Shown: one piece after another, positions 17,704 through 26,016 of the stretch
Numbering within the stretch: the stretch's first letter is position 1
Layout of the letters: each line of letters starts with the position of its first letter
Source of the DNA: Humitalea rosea
GTDB taxonomy: Bacteria > Pseudomonadota > Alphaproteobacteria > Acetobacterales > Acetobacteraceae
Reading direction: 5' to 3'
Assembly (NCBI RefSeq): GCF_003253705.1
Contig: NZ_QKYU01000023.1
Coordinates: forward strand, 1-64,000
Length of the DNA: 64,000 nucleotides
Made by a program: the position numbers and the translations under genes
Notes under the pieces: model-generated
What the model saw: only the letters and a program-made list of their open reading frames with translations
Database searches by the model: none
What the model was told of the DNA's origin: nothing

Positions 17704-18040
17704 TGCCGCATCTGCTCCCGGAGACGACCTCCGCAGACGGGGAGGGAAGGGAATGATACCATAACCTTGGCGGTTGGGTGATTGGGCGTCTACTTGACGC
17801 GCGCCCCCCTGGTTCAGGCCGCACCTCGGCGGCTTGGGGGCTGATTTCATTGAGTATTTATGCGGGTTCTGGCGATCAATTCGACGATCGCCATGAACGT
17901 CCTGGTCAACATGGTCCAGCCGGGCATGTCAGTTCGGGGTGCACGCCGCCGGCCGGGGCCTGGCGATCGGTCTCGCCCCCTGGCCCTTTGCCTCTTCGGG
18001 GTGCTTGTGCTTTGGACGTTGCCGGAAGGAGAGAGGAAGG
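17704..18040. other. Divergent intergenic region with candidate operator
   Basis: A 337-base region between the hybrid kinase (minus) and the single-domain receiver (plus). It must hold promoters for both. A perfect inverted repeat, TGGCGATC at 17870-17877 and GATCGCCA at 17886-17893 with an eight-base spacer, is the only strong symmetrical element. Short AT-rich steps lie around 17846-17861. Frames here (for example from 17860) have no family features and are not called as genes. Confidence 0.5.
17870..17893. promoter_or_regulatory. Inverted repeat, candidate operator
   Basis: Two perfect 8-base arms (TGGCGATC and GATCGCCA) separated by eight bases. It lies about 170 bases upstream of both divergent signalling genes, and the kinase carries a LuxR-type helix-turn-helix, so autoregulation is possible. 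This is a positional inference; the spacing is also compatible with chance in a GC-rich genome. Confidence 0.4.
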
Positions 18041-18406
18041 ATGAAAGCACTGCGCGTTCTGGTCATGGAGGACGAGGTCCTGATCGGGCTGCTGTTTGCC
18101 GAAATCCTCAAGGAGCTGGGTCACGACGTGTATGCGATCGAGTCCACCGAGGCAGGGGGGATCGCCGCCGCGGCTCGGATCAGGCCGGAGCTGGTGATCG
18201 CGGACGGGCGGTTGGGGAAGGGAAGCGGCATCGCGGCGGTCGAGGAGATCCTCCGCGGTGGCTTCGTGCCGCATGTTTTCGTCAGTGGCGATGTTCCAAG
18301 CATCAAGGCGCAGCACCCACATGCCATCGTGCTGCAAAAGCCTTTTCAGGAACCCGACCTTATCCGTGCCATCCACGCCGCGCTCGCCGCACCGCCCATC
18401 CCCTGA
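18041..18406 (+). CDS. Single-domain response regulator
   Basis: Stand-alone receiver domain, 121 residues, without an output domain. The acidic site (MEDE, after VLV), phosphoacceptor Asp in VIADGRLG and the switch Lys in LQKPFQEPD are all present. ATG 18041 is preceded by GGAGAGAGGAAGG; the longer in-frame extension back to 17939 has no domain character. It is transcribed away from the CheB-CheR-kinase fusion gene. Receivers of this kind usually act as phosphate shuttles or sinks, or bind a partner protein. Pairing with the adjacent kinase is the simplest reading but is inferred. Confidence 0.85.
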   Translation: MKALRVLVMEDEVLIGLLFAEILKELGHDVYAIESTEAGGIAAAARIRPELVIADGRLGKGSGIAAVEEILRGGFVPHVFVSGDVPSIKAQHPHAIVLQKPFQEPDLIRAIHAALAAPPIP

Positions 18407-18464
18407 GGGCGTGACGCGAGCCTCCTCCATGCTTCGCGCCACGGCCGGTGACATGTCCCGCCCC

Positions 18465-19349
18465 CTAAGCCTTTCCCTCCCAGGCCTTCGCCCGCTCCAG
18501 CAACCGCCGCGCACGGATCACGATGGGCAGGTCGATCATGCTGCCTTCGAAGGCGACGGCGCCCAGCCCCTTGGCCGCCGCGGCGTCGAAGGCCGCCAGT
18601 AGCCGCCGCGCCTTGTCCAACTCCTCTGCCGAGGTGCCGTATTCCTCGTTGATGATCGGCACATGCGCGGGATGGATGCAGGAGGTCGTGCCGAAGCCTA
18701 GGCCCCGGGCGCGCCGCAGCCCGGCGCGATAGGCGTCGAGGTCGTTCAGCTCGGCGAACTTGCCCATCGAGCCCATCGGCAGGATGCCCGCCGCGCGCGA
18801 CGCGGCTAGCCCCAGCATGGCGAAGGGATACATGGAATCGGCCGAGGGGATGGCGCCGAGCTCGGTGGCCATATCCTCGCCGCCCACCGACATCGCCGCC
18901 ATGCGCGGATCGGCGGCGGCAATGGCGAAAAGATGCGGCAGGGCGGCCGGCGTTTCGACCAAGGCGATGAAGCGGGTGTGCCCCTCCGCCATGCCCTGGG
19001 CCGCCTCGCACCCCGCCACCAGCTCCGACAGCAGGCGGACATGGTCCGCCCCCATCACCTTCGGCAGCATCAGTGCGGCGACCCCCGGCATCACGGCGGC
19101 GGCGATATCGGCGATGGCGAGATCGAGCGGCCGGTTGATGCGCACGACGACATCGGCCCCACCCTGGGCCACGCGCGGCACGGCGGCGGCGACCGCCGCG
19201 CGCGCCTCGGCCTTGTGCTCGGGCAGGATGGCATCCTCCAGGTCCAGGATGATGCCGTCAGCGCCGCGGGTATGCGCCTTGGCGAGGAAGCGTTCCGCCG
19301 TCACGGGGACGAAGAGCAGGGAGCGCCAGGCGGGCTGCGGGCGGCTCAT
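18465..19349 (-). CDS. CitE-like acyl-CoA lyase (HpcH/HpaI family)
   Basis: HpcH/HpaI aldolase/citrate lyase beta-type enzyme, 294 residues, with a TIM-barrel fold. Markers are RSLLFVP at the N-terminus, GADGIILDLEDA with the acidic metal ligands at about residues 29-40, RINRP, ALVETPAAL with the second Glu, and GFGTTSCIHPAHV near residue 225. Such enzymes cleave citramalyl-CoA, malyl-CoA or methylmalyl-CoA. The start overlaps the stop of the CoA transferase (ATGA at 19346-19349). Together with that gene and the hydratase it would complete a C5-dicarboxylate route to acetyl-CoA and pyruvate. The precise substrate is inferred from the operon, not from specific residues. Confidence 0.85.
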   Translation of the reverse strand: MSRPQPAWRSLLFVPVTAERFLAKAHTRGADGIILDLEDAILPEHKAEARAAVAAAVPRVAQGGADVVVRINRPLDLAIADIAAAVMPGVAALMLPKVMGADHVRLLSELVAGCEAAQGMAEGHTRFIALVETPAALPHLFAIAAADPRMAAMSVGGEDMATELGAIPSADSMYPFAMLGLAASRAAGILPMGSMGKFAELNDLDAYRAGLRRARGLGFGTTSCIHPAHVPIINEEYGTSAEELDKARRLLAAFDAAAAKGLGAVAFEGSMIDLPIVIRARRLLERAKAWEGKA

Positions 19350-20569
19350 GCGGCGACCTCCGGTTGGGCCGCGGGTTCGAGGATGGCGCCGGCGGCGACC
19401 AGCCGGTCCAGCTCCGCCTCCCCATAGCCCGCGCCGCGCAGCACCTCGCGCGTGTGTTCGCCCAGGCGCGGGGCATGCAGCGCATCCTCGCGCATGCCGC
19501 CGCTGAAGCGGTTGGGCGTGCGGGTGCGGCGCAGCCGCCCTTCGGAGGGATGCTCCTCCAGGGTGAAAAAGCCGGCATCCTGCAGATGCGGGTCGATCAT
19601 CAGATCCTCCAGCGAGTTGTAGCGGGCGGCGGGCACGTCGCGTTTCCCCAGGATCTCCAGCCATTCGTCGGTCGTGCGCTGCGCCAGCCCCTCGGCGCGC
19701 ACGGAAAAATAGGCGCGCGCATTGGCGGTGCGCATGGCGGCGGAGCAGAAACGCGGGTCGTGGCGCAGCTCGGGCTGGCCGATCGCCTCGAAGAAGGCGA
19801 AGGCCTGGGCGTCGGTGTTGGGGCCGACGGTGATGTAGCCGTCCTTGGTCGCCAGCGGCCGGTAGTCCGGGCTCAGCAGGCGGTTGTCGCCGGTCGGCCC
19901 CACGGGGGGCTCGAAGGTCGCGGCCCCCATGTGCTCGCTCATCACGAAGCTCGCCATATTCTCGAACATCGGCACCTCGATCGCCTCGCCCTTGCCGGTG
20001 CTGGCGCGGCGGAACAGGGCGAAGCCGATGCTCTGGGCGGCGATCAGCCCGCTGATGTGGTCGGTCATCACCATCGGCACGAAACGCGGCTCGCCCACCG
20101 CGCGCTCGAAGGTGGCGGCGACACCCGACAGGCTCTGGATCACCGGGTCATAGGCGGGGCGGTTCGCGTAGCGCCCGTCGCTGCCGAAGGCGAGGATGCC
20201 GCAATGGATCAGCCGGGGGTTGGCCGCCGTCAGGCTCGCGTGGTCCAGCCCCAGCCGCTCCAGCGCCACGGGGCGGACATTGCTGACGAAGACATCGGCG
20301 GTGGCCAGCAGGCGCCGCATCGCCGCCATGCCCTCGGGGTGTTTCAGGTCCAGGCAGGCGGAGCGCTTGTTGCGGTTGAAGTTGATGAACTTGCCCGACA
20401 TGCCGGGCGTGCGGCTGCCCTGCGCCATGAAGCGCAGCAGGTCGCCGCCCGGGGCTTCGACCTTGATGACATCGGCCCCCTGGTCGGCCAGGGTGCGCGT
20501 GCAGATCGGCCCCACGACGATGGAGGTGAGGTCGATGACGCGCACGCCCGCCAGCGGGCCGCCGCTCAT
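19346..20569 (-). CDS. CaiB/BaiF family (type III) CoA transferase
   Basis: Class III CoA transferase, 407 residues. Landmarks are LAGVRVIDLTSIVVGP at the N-terminus, GADVIKVEAPGGD, the NRNKRS segment, and the catalytic Asp in PAYDPVIQSLSG at about residue 141. It moves CoA between a donor acyl-CoA and a dicarboxylate. The start at 20569 overlaps the stop of the upstream hydratase gene; the frame continues to 21274 only as a shadow of that gene. The pattern CoA transferase, HTD2-type hydratase, CitE-type lyase matches mesaconate or itaconate degradation (Mct/Meh/Ccl or Ict/Ich/Ccl); which of these it performs cannot be told here. Confidence 0.87.
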   Translation of the reverse strand: MSGGPLAGVRVIDLTSIVVGPICTRTLADQGADVIKVEAPGGDLLRFMAQGSRTPGMSGKFINFNRNKRSACLDLKHPEGMAAMRRLLATADVFVSNVRPVALERLGLDHASLTAANPRLIHCGILAFGSDGRYANRPAYDPVIQSLSGVAATFERAVGEPRFVPMVMTDHISGLIAAQSIGFALFRRASTGKGEAIEVPMFENMASFVMSEHMGAATFEPPVGPTGDNRLLSPDYRPLATKDGYITVGPNTDAQAFAFFEAIGQPELRHDPRFCSAAMRTANARAYFSVRAEGLAQRTTDEWLEILGKRDVPAARYNSLEDLMIDPHLQDAGFFTLEEHPSEGRLRRTRTPNRFSGGMREDALHAPRLGEHTREVLRGAGYGEAELDRLVAAGAILEPAAQPEVAA

Positions 20570-21441
20570 GCGCCGCAGTCCAGGGTCATCTCGGCCGCCA
20601 GCAGCCCGTCCTTGTCGGCGGCCCAGACGCGCAGGGTCCCGCCCTCGGGCGCGGCCCCGTGGAAGGTGACGCTGTCGCCGACGAACAGCGGGCGGGCGAG
20701 CCGCGCCGAGTAGTGCCGCAGCGGCCCCGGCGCGCGCTTCAGCGCCGCATCCAGCAGCAGATGCATGGTCAGCCCGCCGTTCTGCACCACGCCCGGATAG
20801 CCTTCCTGCCCCCGCGCGTAATCGGCGTCGTAGTGGATGCGATGCGCGTTCCAGGTGATGGCGCCGTAGCGGAAGACCAGCACGGGATCGAGGAAGACCT
20901 CCTCCGCCCAGATGCCATCCGTGGGCGCGCGGGCCGGCTGGGTGCTGGGGCTGGCCGCGCCGGGGGTGACGCCTTCGCGATAGATCGCGTCGAAGTCGTC
21001 CACCGCGATGGTCCTGTCGCCCACCAGGATGGTGTGTCGCATGGTCAGCACCACGATCTGCCCGGTCCGCCCGGACTTCGGCGTGATGGCCGCGACCTCC
21101 ACCTTCTTCGCCGCCGCGTCGCCGACGCGAAGGTTCCCCATGATCTGCACGCGCCGCCCCGCGCCCATGCGGCGCGGCAGCGGGATGGGCGGCAGGAAGG
21201 CGCCCTTCTTCGGATGCCCATCCACGCCGATCACCGATTGCCGCGGCATGTCGCCGAAGAACAGCCCGTACCAATGCGGCGGCAGCACATCGCCGGGCTC
21301 GAAGCCATACGGATCAAGGTCGAAGGTCGAGGCGATGCGGCGCACGGCGCCGAGGGCAATCTCCTCCGGCACCAGGCGCGAACGGCCGATCCAGCCGGAG
21401 AGTTCCGGCATGGCGGCGGCAATGTCCTCGGCGGCGCTCAT
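20566..21441 (-). CDS. FAS1-like/MaoC-type hydratase (HTD2 family)
   Basis: Two hot-dog domains, 291 residues: an N-terminal FAS1-type dehydratase domain and a C-terminal MaoC-like domain. The C-terminal half contains FRYGAITWNAHRIHYDADYA, the typical hydratase-2 signature, and YPGVVQNGGLTMHLLLDA. Similar proteins hydrate mesaconyl-C4-CoA or itaconyl-CoA. Start ATG 21441 overlaps the stop of the Bug receptor gene, so translation is coupled through the operon; an upstream in-frame ATG at 21480 falls inside that gene. The two-domain layout and the neighbours support a C5-CoA hydratase. Confidence 0.82.
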   Translation of the reverse strand: MSAAEDIAAAMPELSGWIGRSRLVPEEIALGAVRRIASTFDLDPYGFEPGDVLPPHWYGLFFGDMPRQSVIGVDGHPKKGAFLPPIPLPRRMGAGRRVQIMGNLRVGDAAAKKVEVAAITPKSGRTGQIVVLTMRHTILVGDRTIAVDDFDAIYREGVTPGAASPSTQPARAPTDGIWAEEVFLDPVLVFRYGAITWNAHRIHYDADYARGQEGYPGVVQNGGLTMHLLLDAALKRAPGPLRHYSARLARPLFVGDSVTFHGAAPEGGTLRVWAADKDGLLAAEMTLDCGA

Positions 21442-22430
21442 TCCGCGGAGAGCCCCAGGCGGCGGATCAGCGTGACCCACACATCGCCACGCTCCCGGAG
21501 GAAGGTGGCCGTGCTTTCGGGGGTATTGGGGGCGGCGGCCTCGGCACCGACACGCGCAAAACCATCCTTCACCGCCTGGCTGCCGAGGGCATCGTTCAAC
21601 GCCTGGTTCAGCCGGGCGATGATCGCGGGCGGCGTGCCGGCGGGGGCGGCGAGGGCGAATTCATTGACGCCGACATAGCCTGGCAGGGTCTCCGCCACGG
21701 TCGGCACATTGGGCCAGTTCGGGTTGCGTTCGACGCTGGTGACGGCCAGCGCGCGGATGCGCGGATCGTCCTTCACCGGCTCGGCCTCCGGCAGGCCCAG
21801 GGTGCGGGCCTGCACGCGGCCGGCCAGCAGGTCGGTCATGCCCTGGGTGCTCTGGCGATAGGGCACGTGCACCATCTGGATATTCGCCTTTTCCAGCAGC
21901 AGCTCCATCGACAGATGCGTGGTGGCGCCGATGCCGGAGGAGGCGAAGTTCAGCACATTCGGCCGGGCGCGGACGAATTCGATGAACTCGGCCAGGGTGC
22001 GGACCGGGATCGTCTCCGAGTTGATCAGCACCACATTGGGCGTGGTGCAGAACAGGCCGATCGCCGCGAAATCCTTCTGCCAATCGTAGCTGAGGTTGCG
22101 GTAGAGCGCCGCATTCACGCCCCCCATCGCGCCGGTGGAGCCGACCATGATGGTATAGCCATCGGGGGCGGCGCGGGCGGTGATATCGGCGGCCAGATTA
22201 CCGGCCGCACCGGGGCGATTGTCCACCAGCATGCCCTGGCCCAGCCGCTGGGCCATGGCCGCGGCGATGATGCGGGAGACGACATCCGTCTGGCCGCCGC
22301 CGCCATAGGGCACGACGAGGCGGATGGGGCGGTCGGGAAATTCGGCGCGGGCGATGCCGGGCGCGGCAAGGCCGAGTGTCGCGATGCCGGTGCCCAAGAC
22401 GGTTCGACGGCCGAATGGCAAGGATTTCAT
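21438..22430 (-). CDS. Bug family tripartite tricarboxylate transporter receptor
   Basis: Periplasmic solute-binding protein of the TctC/Bug family, 330 residues. A signal peptide with a twin-arginine-like FGRRTVLG start ends at ARA before EFPDRPIRLVVPYGGGG, the classical family opening. GAAGNLAADITARAAPDGYT and TTHLSMELL are typical internal motifs. Start ATG 22430 has GGAGGAGG just upstream. It is the first gene of a four-gene operon (receptor, hydratase, CoA transferase, lyase) with overlapping ends, so the ligand is likely the dicarboxylate metabolised downstream. No TctA/TctB membrane genes are next to it, as is common for Bug receptors. A palindromic operator lies 90 bases upstream. Confidence 0.9.
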   Translation of the reverse strand: MKSLPFGRRTVLGTGIATLGLAAPGIARAEFPDRPIRLVVPYGGGGQTDVVSRIIAAAMAQRLGQGMLVDNRPGAAGNLAADITARAAPDGYTIMVGSTGAMGGVNAALYRNLSYDWQKDFAAIGLFCTTPNVVLINSETIPVRTLAEFIEFVRARPNVLNFASSGIGATTHLSMELLLEKANIQMVHVPYRQSTQGMTDLLAGRVQARTLGLPEAEPVKDDPRIRALAVTSVERNPNWPNVPTVAETLPGYVGVNEFALAAPAGTPPAIIARLNQALNDALGSQAVKDGFARVGAEAAAPNTPESTATFLRERGDVWVTLIRRLGLSAE

Positions 22431-22517
22431 GGGGGGACCTCCTCCGAGCGTGGTCCGCGCCTGGTTCCTGCCCGGCGCGCTTGCCCCATGCTTGCCACGA
22501 CAGGCGGATCGGTGTCC

Positions 22518-22533
22518 CTTCACATATGTGAAG
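22518..22533. promoter_or_regulatory. Perfect 16-bp palindrome, candidate IclR operator
   Basis: CTTCACATATGTGAAG is a perfect 16-base palindrome. It lies in the region between the divergent Bug-operon start (22430) and the IclR regulator start (22549), the usual position of an IclR-family autoregulatory site. The site is AT-rich against its surroundings. A GTG within it (22528) is in frame with the regulator, but the later GTG with its own GGAGG is the likelier start. Confidence 0.65.
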
Positions 22534-22548
22534 TCGTCGGAGGGCGAA

Positions 22549-23319
22549 GTGGCGGAGGGCACGGCGGTCAAATCCGCCCAGCGCACCATCGAGGCGCTGG
22601 AATTCTTCGCGGAGACCCATCGCCCGGCGGGGGTGGCGGAGATGGCGCGGCACCTGGGCGCACCGCTGTCCAGCACCTCCGTGCTGCTCGCCGGGCTGGC
22701 GCGCCTCGGCTACCTGGAACAGGACACGATCGACCGCCGCTACCGCCCCACCCTGCGCGTCATGCTGCTGGGCGGCTGGCTGCAGGATCAGCTGCTGGGC
22801 GAGAGCAGCCTGCTGCGGCTGATGAATGATTTGCGCGCCCGCACCGGCATGACGGTGCTGATCGGCCTGCAACGCCAGGCCGCGGTGCAATACATCCTGA
22901 CCCTGCGCGGCCCCGCCGTGGTGGAGCAGGAGAAGATGCGCGCAGGGATGATGCGCCCCATCACCCGCGCGGCGGTCGGCAAGGCGCTGCTGATGCTGAA
23001 GCCACTGGAGGAGGTGGAGCGGCTGCTGCGCCGTGCCAATGCCGAGGAGCCCGACCCCGCCCGGCGGGTGGTTCCCGCCGCGTTCCTGGCCGATCAGCGC
23101 ACCAGCCGGGCGCGCGGATGGACCGAGAGCGGCGGCACCATGGTGACGGGCCAGAGCGTGCTGGCCATGCCGCTGCCGCCGCTGCCGGGCCAGCCGCCGC
23201 TGGCGATCGGCCTGGGCACGACCTGCGAGGCGGTGGCGGCGCGGCGCGAGGAGCTGGTGGCGCGGCTGCGGGAGGTCTGCGGCTTGCTCCAGGTGGCGAA
23301 GTCCGACGATCCAACATAG
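22549..23319 (+). CDS. IclR family transcriptional regulator
   Basis: IclR-type regulator, 256 residues. An N-terminal winged helix (VKSAQRTIEALEFFAETH, then VAEMARHLGAPLSSTSVLLAGLARLGYL) is followed by an effector-binding domain with LRARTGMTVLIGL and the C-terminal GLGTTCEAV. Start GTG 22549 follows GGAGG at 22539-22543 by five bases; the frame upstream is open to 22324 without family similarity. It is divergent from the Bug-hydratase-CoA transferase-lyase operon and almost certainly controls it, responding to a dicarboxylate or one of its CoA products. The target is inferred from the layout and the palindrome. Confidence 0.88.
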   Translation: MAEGTAVKSAQRTIEALEFFAETHRPAGVAEMARHLGAPLSSTSVLLAGLARLGYLEQDTIDRRYRPTLRVMLLGGWLQDQLLGESSLLRLMNDLRARTGMTVLIGLQRQAAVQYILTLRGPAVVEQEKMRAGMMRPITRAAVGKALLMLKPLEEVERLLRRANAEEPDPARRVVPAAFLADQRTSRARGWTESGGTMVTGQSVLAMPLPPLPGQPPLAIGLGTTCEAVAARREELVARLREVCGLLQVAKSDDPT

Positions 23320-23403
23320 CGAAGCTGTTGAGGAAAATCTTGGGGCCATCCGAAAGATGACGTAAGAAAACCAAACGAACTCAATGTGATGAAAGGGTCG
23401 CGG

Positions 23404-23479
23404 TGGTGGAGCTGTGGGGAATCGAACCCCAGACCTCGTCATTGCGAACGACGCGCTCTACCAACTGAGCTACAGCCCC
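23404..23479 (-). tRNA. tRNA-Ala (anticodon CGC)
   Basis: A 76-base tRNA with encoded CCA. On the minus strand the acceptor stem GGGGCTG pairs with CAGCTCC and includes the G3:U70 pair that identifies alanine tRNAs. The D arm GCTC-AGTTGGTAGA-GCGC, the anticodon stem CGTCG/TGACG with loop TTCGCAA, and the T arm TGGGG-TTCGATT-CCCCA all fold. The anticodon CGC reads GCG codons, which are frequent in this GC-rich genome. It stands between the IclR gene and the MmgE/PrpD gene, with no other RNA gene nearby. Confidence 0.95.
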
Positions 23480-23527
23480 ATCCTCTCGGATGCGAGGTCG
23501 GCCTTATCCGCAGCGGCGGGGATCAAG

Positions 23528-24841
23528 TCAACAGGGTCCGGCGAGATTCCCCCCGAACATCTCCGCCCCCGGTCCGGGCGCGCCCGGATCGAGCAGCCCC
23601 GCCACCACCCGCGCCACGCCCGCGGGCCCCAGCGCCGCCCCGGCATAGGCGGCGAACTTCGCCCGCACCGCCGCCTCGCCCATCGGGTGCGCGGCATCGC
23701 CGGGCACGCTGTCGCATCGGGCCTCCAGCACCTGGCCATCGGCCAGGGTCACGACCAGCCGCGCGGCGCGGCCGGGCAGGGCAGGGTCCTCGTGCAGGGT
23801 CACCAGCGCCTCGATTCGCCGCATCCGGGGGTCCGCCAGGGCCGCGGCGGTATAGGCGGCGGGGCCGAGGTCGCCCTGCACCAGCGCCGCCGCCACCGCC
23901 CAGGACAGGCTGAACTGCGCGGCGATGGCAGCCTCGGGCGCGCGGTTGCCGGCGTAGCGCAGCGCCTCGGCATAGGTGTGCAGCGCCACCGCCACCACCG
24001 GCTGGGCGGGCCGCAACCGCAGCGCGGCCGCCGCGGCGTAATGCGCGTGACGCACCCCGGCAAAGGGCTTGATATAGGCCTCGGCCAGCAGCCATTCGCC
24101 GGGCGGCGCGATTTCGGCGGGAGTTTCCAGCCCGAGCGCCAGCGCGCGCGCCGTGGCAAAACCCGATTCGGGCGCATCCATCCCCGCCATCGCGGCGGCG
24201 GCGCAAAGCTGGCCCAGCAGCACCGCATGCGCAGGGTAGCTGTTCCGCCCATCCATCCCCGCCGCGATCGGGGCATAGAGCGCGAAGGGGATCTGGCAGG
24301 CCGCCAGCCGCAGCGCCCGCCCCGCCGCCGCCACATCCCCGCCCGCCAGCCGCACCGCCGCCACGGCGGCGCCCAGGCTGTGCCAGGACCCGTCCACATG
24401 CATCCCCGGCCGCAGCCGCCAGGCCTCGCCGGCGCGGCCGCCGATTTCGTAGCCCAGCGAAAAGGCGCGCACCGCCTCCGCGACCGGCAGCCCGCCCGCG
24501 ATCGCGGCCAGCGCCAGCGGTGCGACGGCAAGCCCGGGCCGGCCATGGGCGCGGGCCAGACCGTCATTCGCCTCATCCCAGCACATCGCCGTGGCCAGCA
24601 CCGCGGCCGCCCCGGCGGGGCCGAGCCCCGGCCCCCCGGCCTGCCGCAGCCCGGCCAGCCGCAGCCCGCCCGGCATGGTCGCCGCAAGGGCGGCCGCCAT
24701 CGCCCTCGGCCGCTCCTGCATGAGCCCCGCCAGGGCGCAGCCCAGGCTGTCCAGCAGCAGCAGCCGGCCTTGGGCCGCGACCGCCGGCGGCGGGCCGCCC
24801 CAGGCGGCCTCCAGCGCGGCGCCGAGGGCCGGCCCGCTCAA
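23528..24841 (-). CDS. MmgE/PrpD family protein
   Basis: Protein of the MmgE/PrpD (2-methylcitrate dehydratase-like) family, 437 residues. Family marks include LLLLDSLGCALAGL near the N-terminus, GYEIGGRAGEAW, WHSLGAAVAAVRLAG, and the central segment AYIKPFAGVRHAH. The start is a TTG at 24841 that overlaps the stop of the Bug receptor gene (TTGA), which fits the family N-terminus; the longer frame is a shadow. Members dehydrate 2-methylcitrate or other hydroxy acids or decarboxylate aconitate; this one is not with prpB or prpC, so propionate metabolism is not supported. It forms a two-gene operon with a Bug receptor. Confidence 0.82.
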   Translation of the reverse strand: MSGPALGAALEAAWGGPPPAVAAQGRLLLLDSLGCALAGLMQERPRAMAAALAATMPGGLRLAGLRQAGGPGLGPAGAAAVLATAMCWDEANDGLARAHGRPGLAVAPLALAAIAGGLPVAEAVRAFSLGYEIGGRAGEAWRLRPGMHVDGSWHSLGAAVAAVRLAGGDVAAAGRALRLAACQIPFALYAPIAAGMDGRNSYPAHAVLLGQLCAAAAMAGMDAPESGFATARALALGLETPAEIAPPGEWLLAEAYIKPFAGVRHAHYAAAAALRLRPAQPVVAVALHTYAEALRYAGNRAPEAAIAAQFSLSWAVAAALVQGDLGPAAYTAAALADPRMRRIEALVTLHEDPALPGRAARLVVTLADGQVLEARCDSVPGDAAHPMGEAAVRAKFAAYAGAALGPAGVARVVAGLLDPGAPGPGAEMFGGNLAGPC

Positions 24842-25854
24842 TCCGCGCGGGCCCCGGTGGTGCGCACGATCGCCCGCCACTGCGCCCGCTCGGCGGCGAT
24901 CTCGGCGGCCAGGGTGGCGCGGTCGCCGGGATAGGCATCGACCTGGCGCGCGGCCAGCACCGCCGCCCAGGCCGGGTCGGCCAGCACGCCCTGCACCGCG
25001 GCCTCCAGCGCCGCCAGCACCGGCGCCGGGGTCCTGGTGGTGCCGAAGACGCCATACCAGGGGGTGGCGGCGAAGCCGGGCAGGCTCTCGGCCACCGCCG
25101 GCAGGTCGGGCAGCGCCGGGCTGCGCGTGGCGGAGGAGACCGCCAGTGCCCGCAACGTCCCCTCCCGCACCTGCGGCGCCGAGGTGCCCAGCGCATCGAA
25201 GGCGCAATCGAGGGTGCCCGCGACCAGATCGGCCAGCATCGGCGCGCTGCCGCGATAGGGCACATGCGTCATCGGCACCCCGGCCATCGAGGCGAAGAGC
25301 GCCATCGACAGATGCGTGAAGGAACCGACCCCGTTGGAGCCATAGGACAGCCCGCCCGGTTTTTGGCGCGCGGCGGCGAGAAGCTCGGGGATGCCGCCCT
25401 CGGGCAGCACCCTGGGTGAGACCACCAGCAGGTTCGGCTGCCGTCCGAGCATGCCGAGCGGCACCAGATCGGCGTCCGGGTCGTAGGGCAGGGCGGAGAA
25501 CAGCGCCGGGTTCATCGCGATGATGCCCTGGGTCGCGATCAGCAGCGCATGGCCATCGGCGGGCGCCTTGACCACGGCATCGGCCGCGAGGTTGCCCGCA
25601 GCCCCGGCGCGGTTCTCGACCACCGCGGTCTGGCCGAGCCGCGCGGCCAGCAGCGGCGCGAGGCTGCGGGTCAGGATGTCGGTCAGCCCGCCGGGGGAGA
25701 AGGGCAGCACCAGCCGCAGCGGCCGGTCCGGCCGCCAGGTCAGGGGCTGGGCCATGGGGGGCTGGGCCACGGGGGGCAGCGCCTGGGCCTGGGCCGGGGC
25801 CGCTGGCAGGGTGGCGAGGGCCGCGAGAAGCTGGCGGCGGGATGGGCCGGGCAT
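24838..25854 (-). CDS. Bug family tripartite tricarboxylate transporter receptor
   Basis: A second TctC/Bug-type periplasmic binding protein, 338 residues. A signal sequence (RRQLLAALATLPAAPAQAQA) precedes PDRPLRLVLPFSPGGLTD, and the internal motifs RAGAAGNLAADAVVKAPADG and GSFTHLSMALFA match the family. Start ATG 25854 fits the signal peptide; the frame upstream to 25968 is not needed. It leads a two-gene operon with the MmgE/PrpD gene, suggesting that the receptor and enzyme act on the same carboxylic acid. It differs clearly from the Bug protein at 21.4-22.4 kb, so the two probably bind different ligands. Confidence 0.88.
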   Translation of the reverse strand: MPGPSRRQLLAALATLPAAPAQAQALPPVAQPPMAQPLTWRPDRPLRLVLPFSPGGLTDILTRSLAPLLAARLGQTAVVENRAGAAGNLAADAVVKAPADGHALLIATQGIIAMNPALFSALPYDPDADLVPLGMLGRQPNLLVVSPRVLPEGGIPELLAAARQKPGGLSYGSNGVGSFTHLSMALFASMAGVPMTHVPYRGSAPMLADLVAGTLDCAFDALGTSAPQVREGTLRALAVSSATRSPALPDLPAVAESLPGFAATPWYGVFGTTRTPAPVLAALEAAVQGVLADPAWAAVLAARQVDAYPGDRATLAAEIAAERAQWRAIVRTTGARAD

Positions 25855-25957
25855 GGGCGATGGCTCCTGCGATGAGCCATGCAGACTGCCAGCCGCGCCC
25901 CGGCGGAAAACCCGCCCCCGGCCGGTCAAATGCGGCCCCGGCGCGGCTTTGGCCTCG

Positions 25958-25993
25958 GATCGGGGCAATCCCGGGGATGGGCCTGCCCCGATC
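25958..25993 (-). terminator. Candidate hairpin terminator downstream of lipoprotein gene
   Basis: A perfect 10-base inverted repeat (GATCGGGGCA at 25958-25967, TGCCCCGATC at 25984-25993) lies 54 bases beyond the stop of the lipoprotein gene, on the minus strand. The loop is 16 bases and no T-run follows, so this is a weak, possibly Rho-assisted terminator. The 11-mer GATCGGGGCAA also occurs again directly at 25990-26000. Confidence 0.4.
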
Positions 25994-26016
25994 GGGGCAA
26001 GAGACCAGACGCCGGG

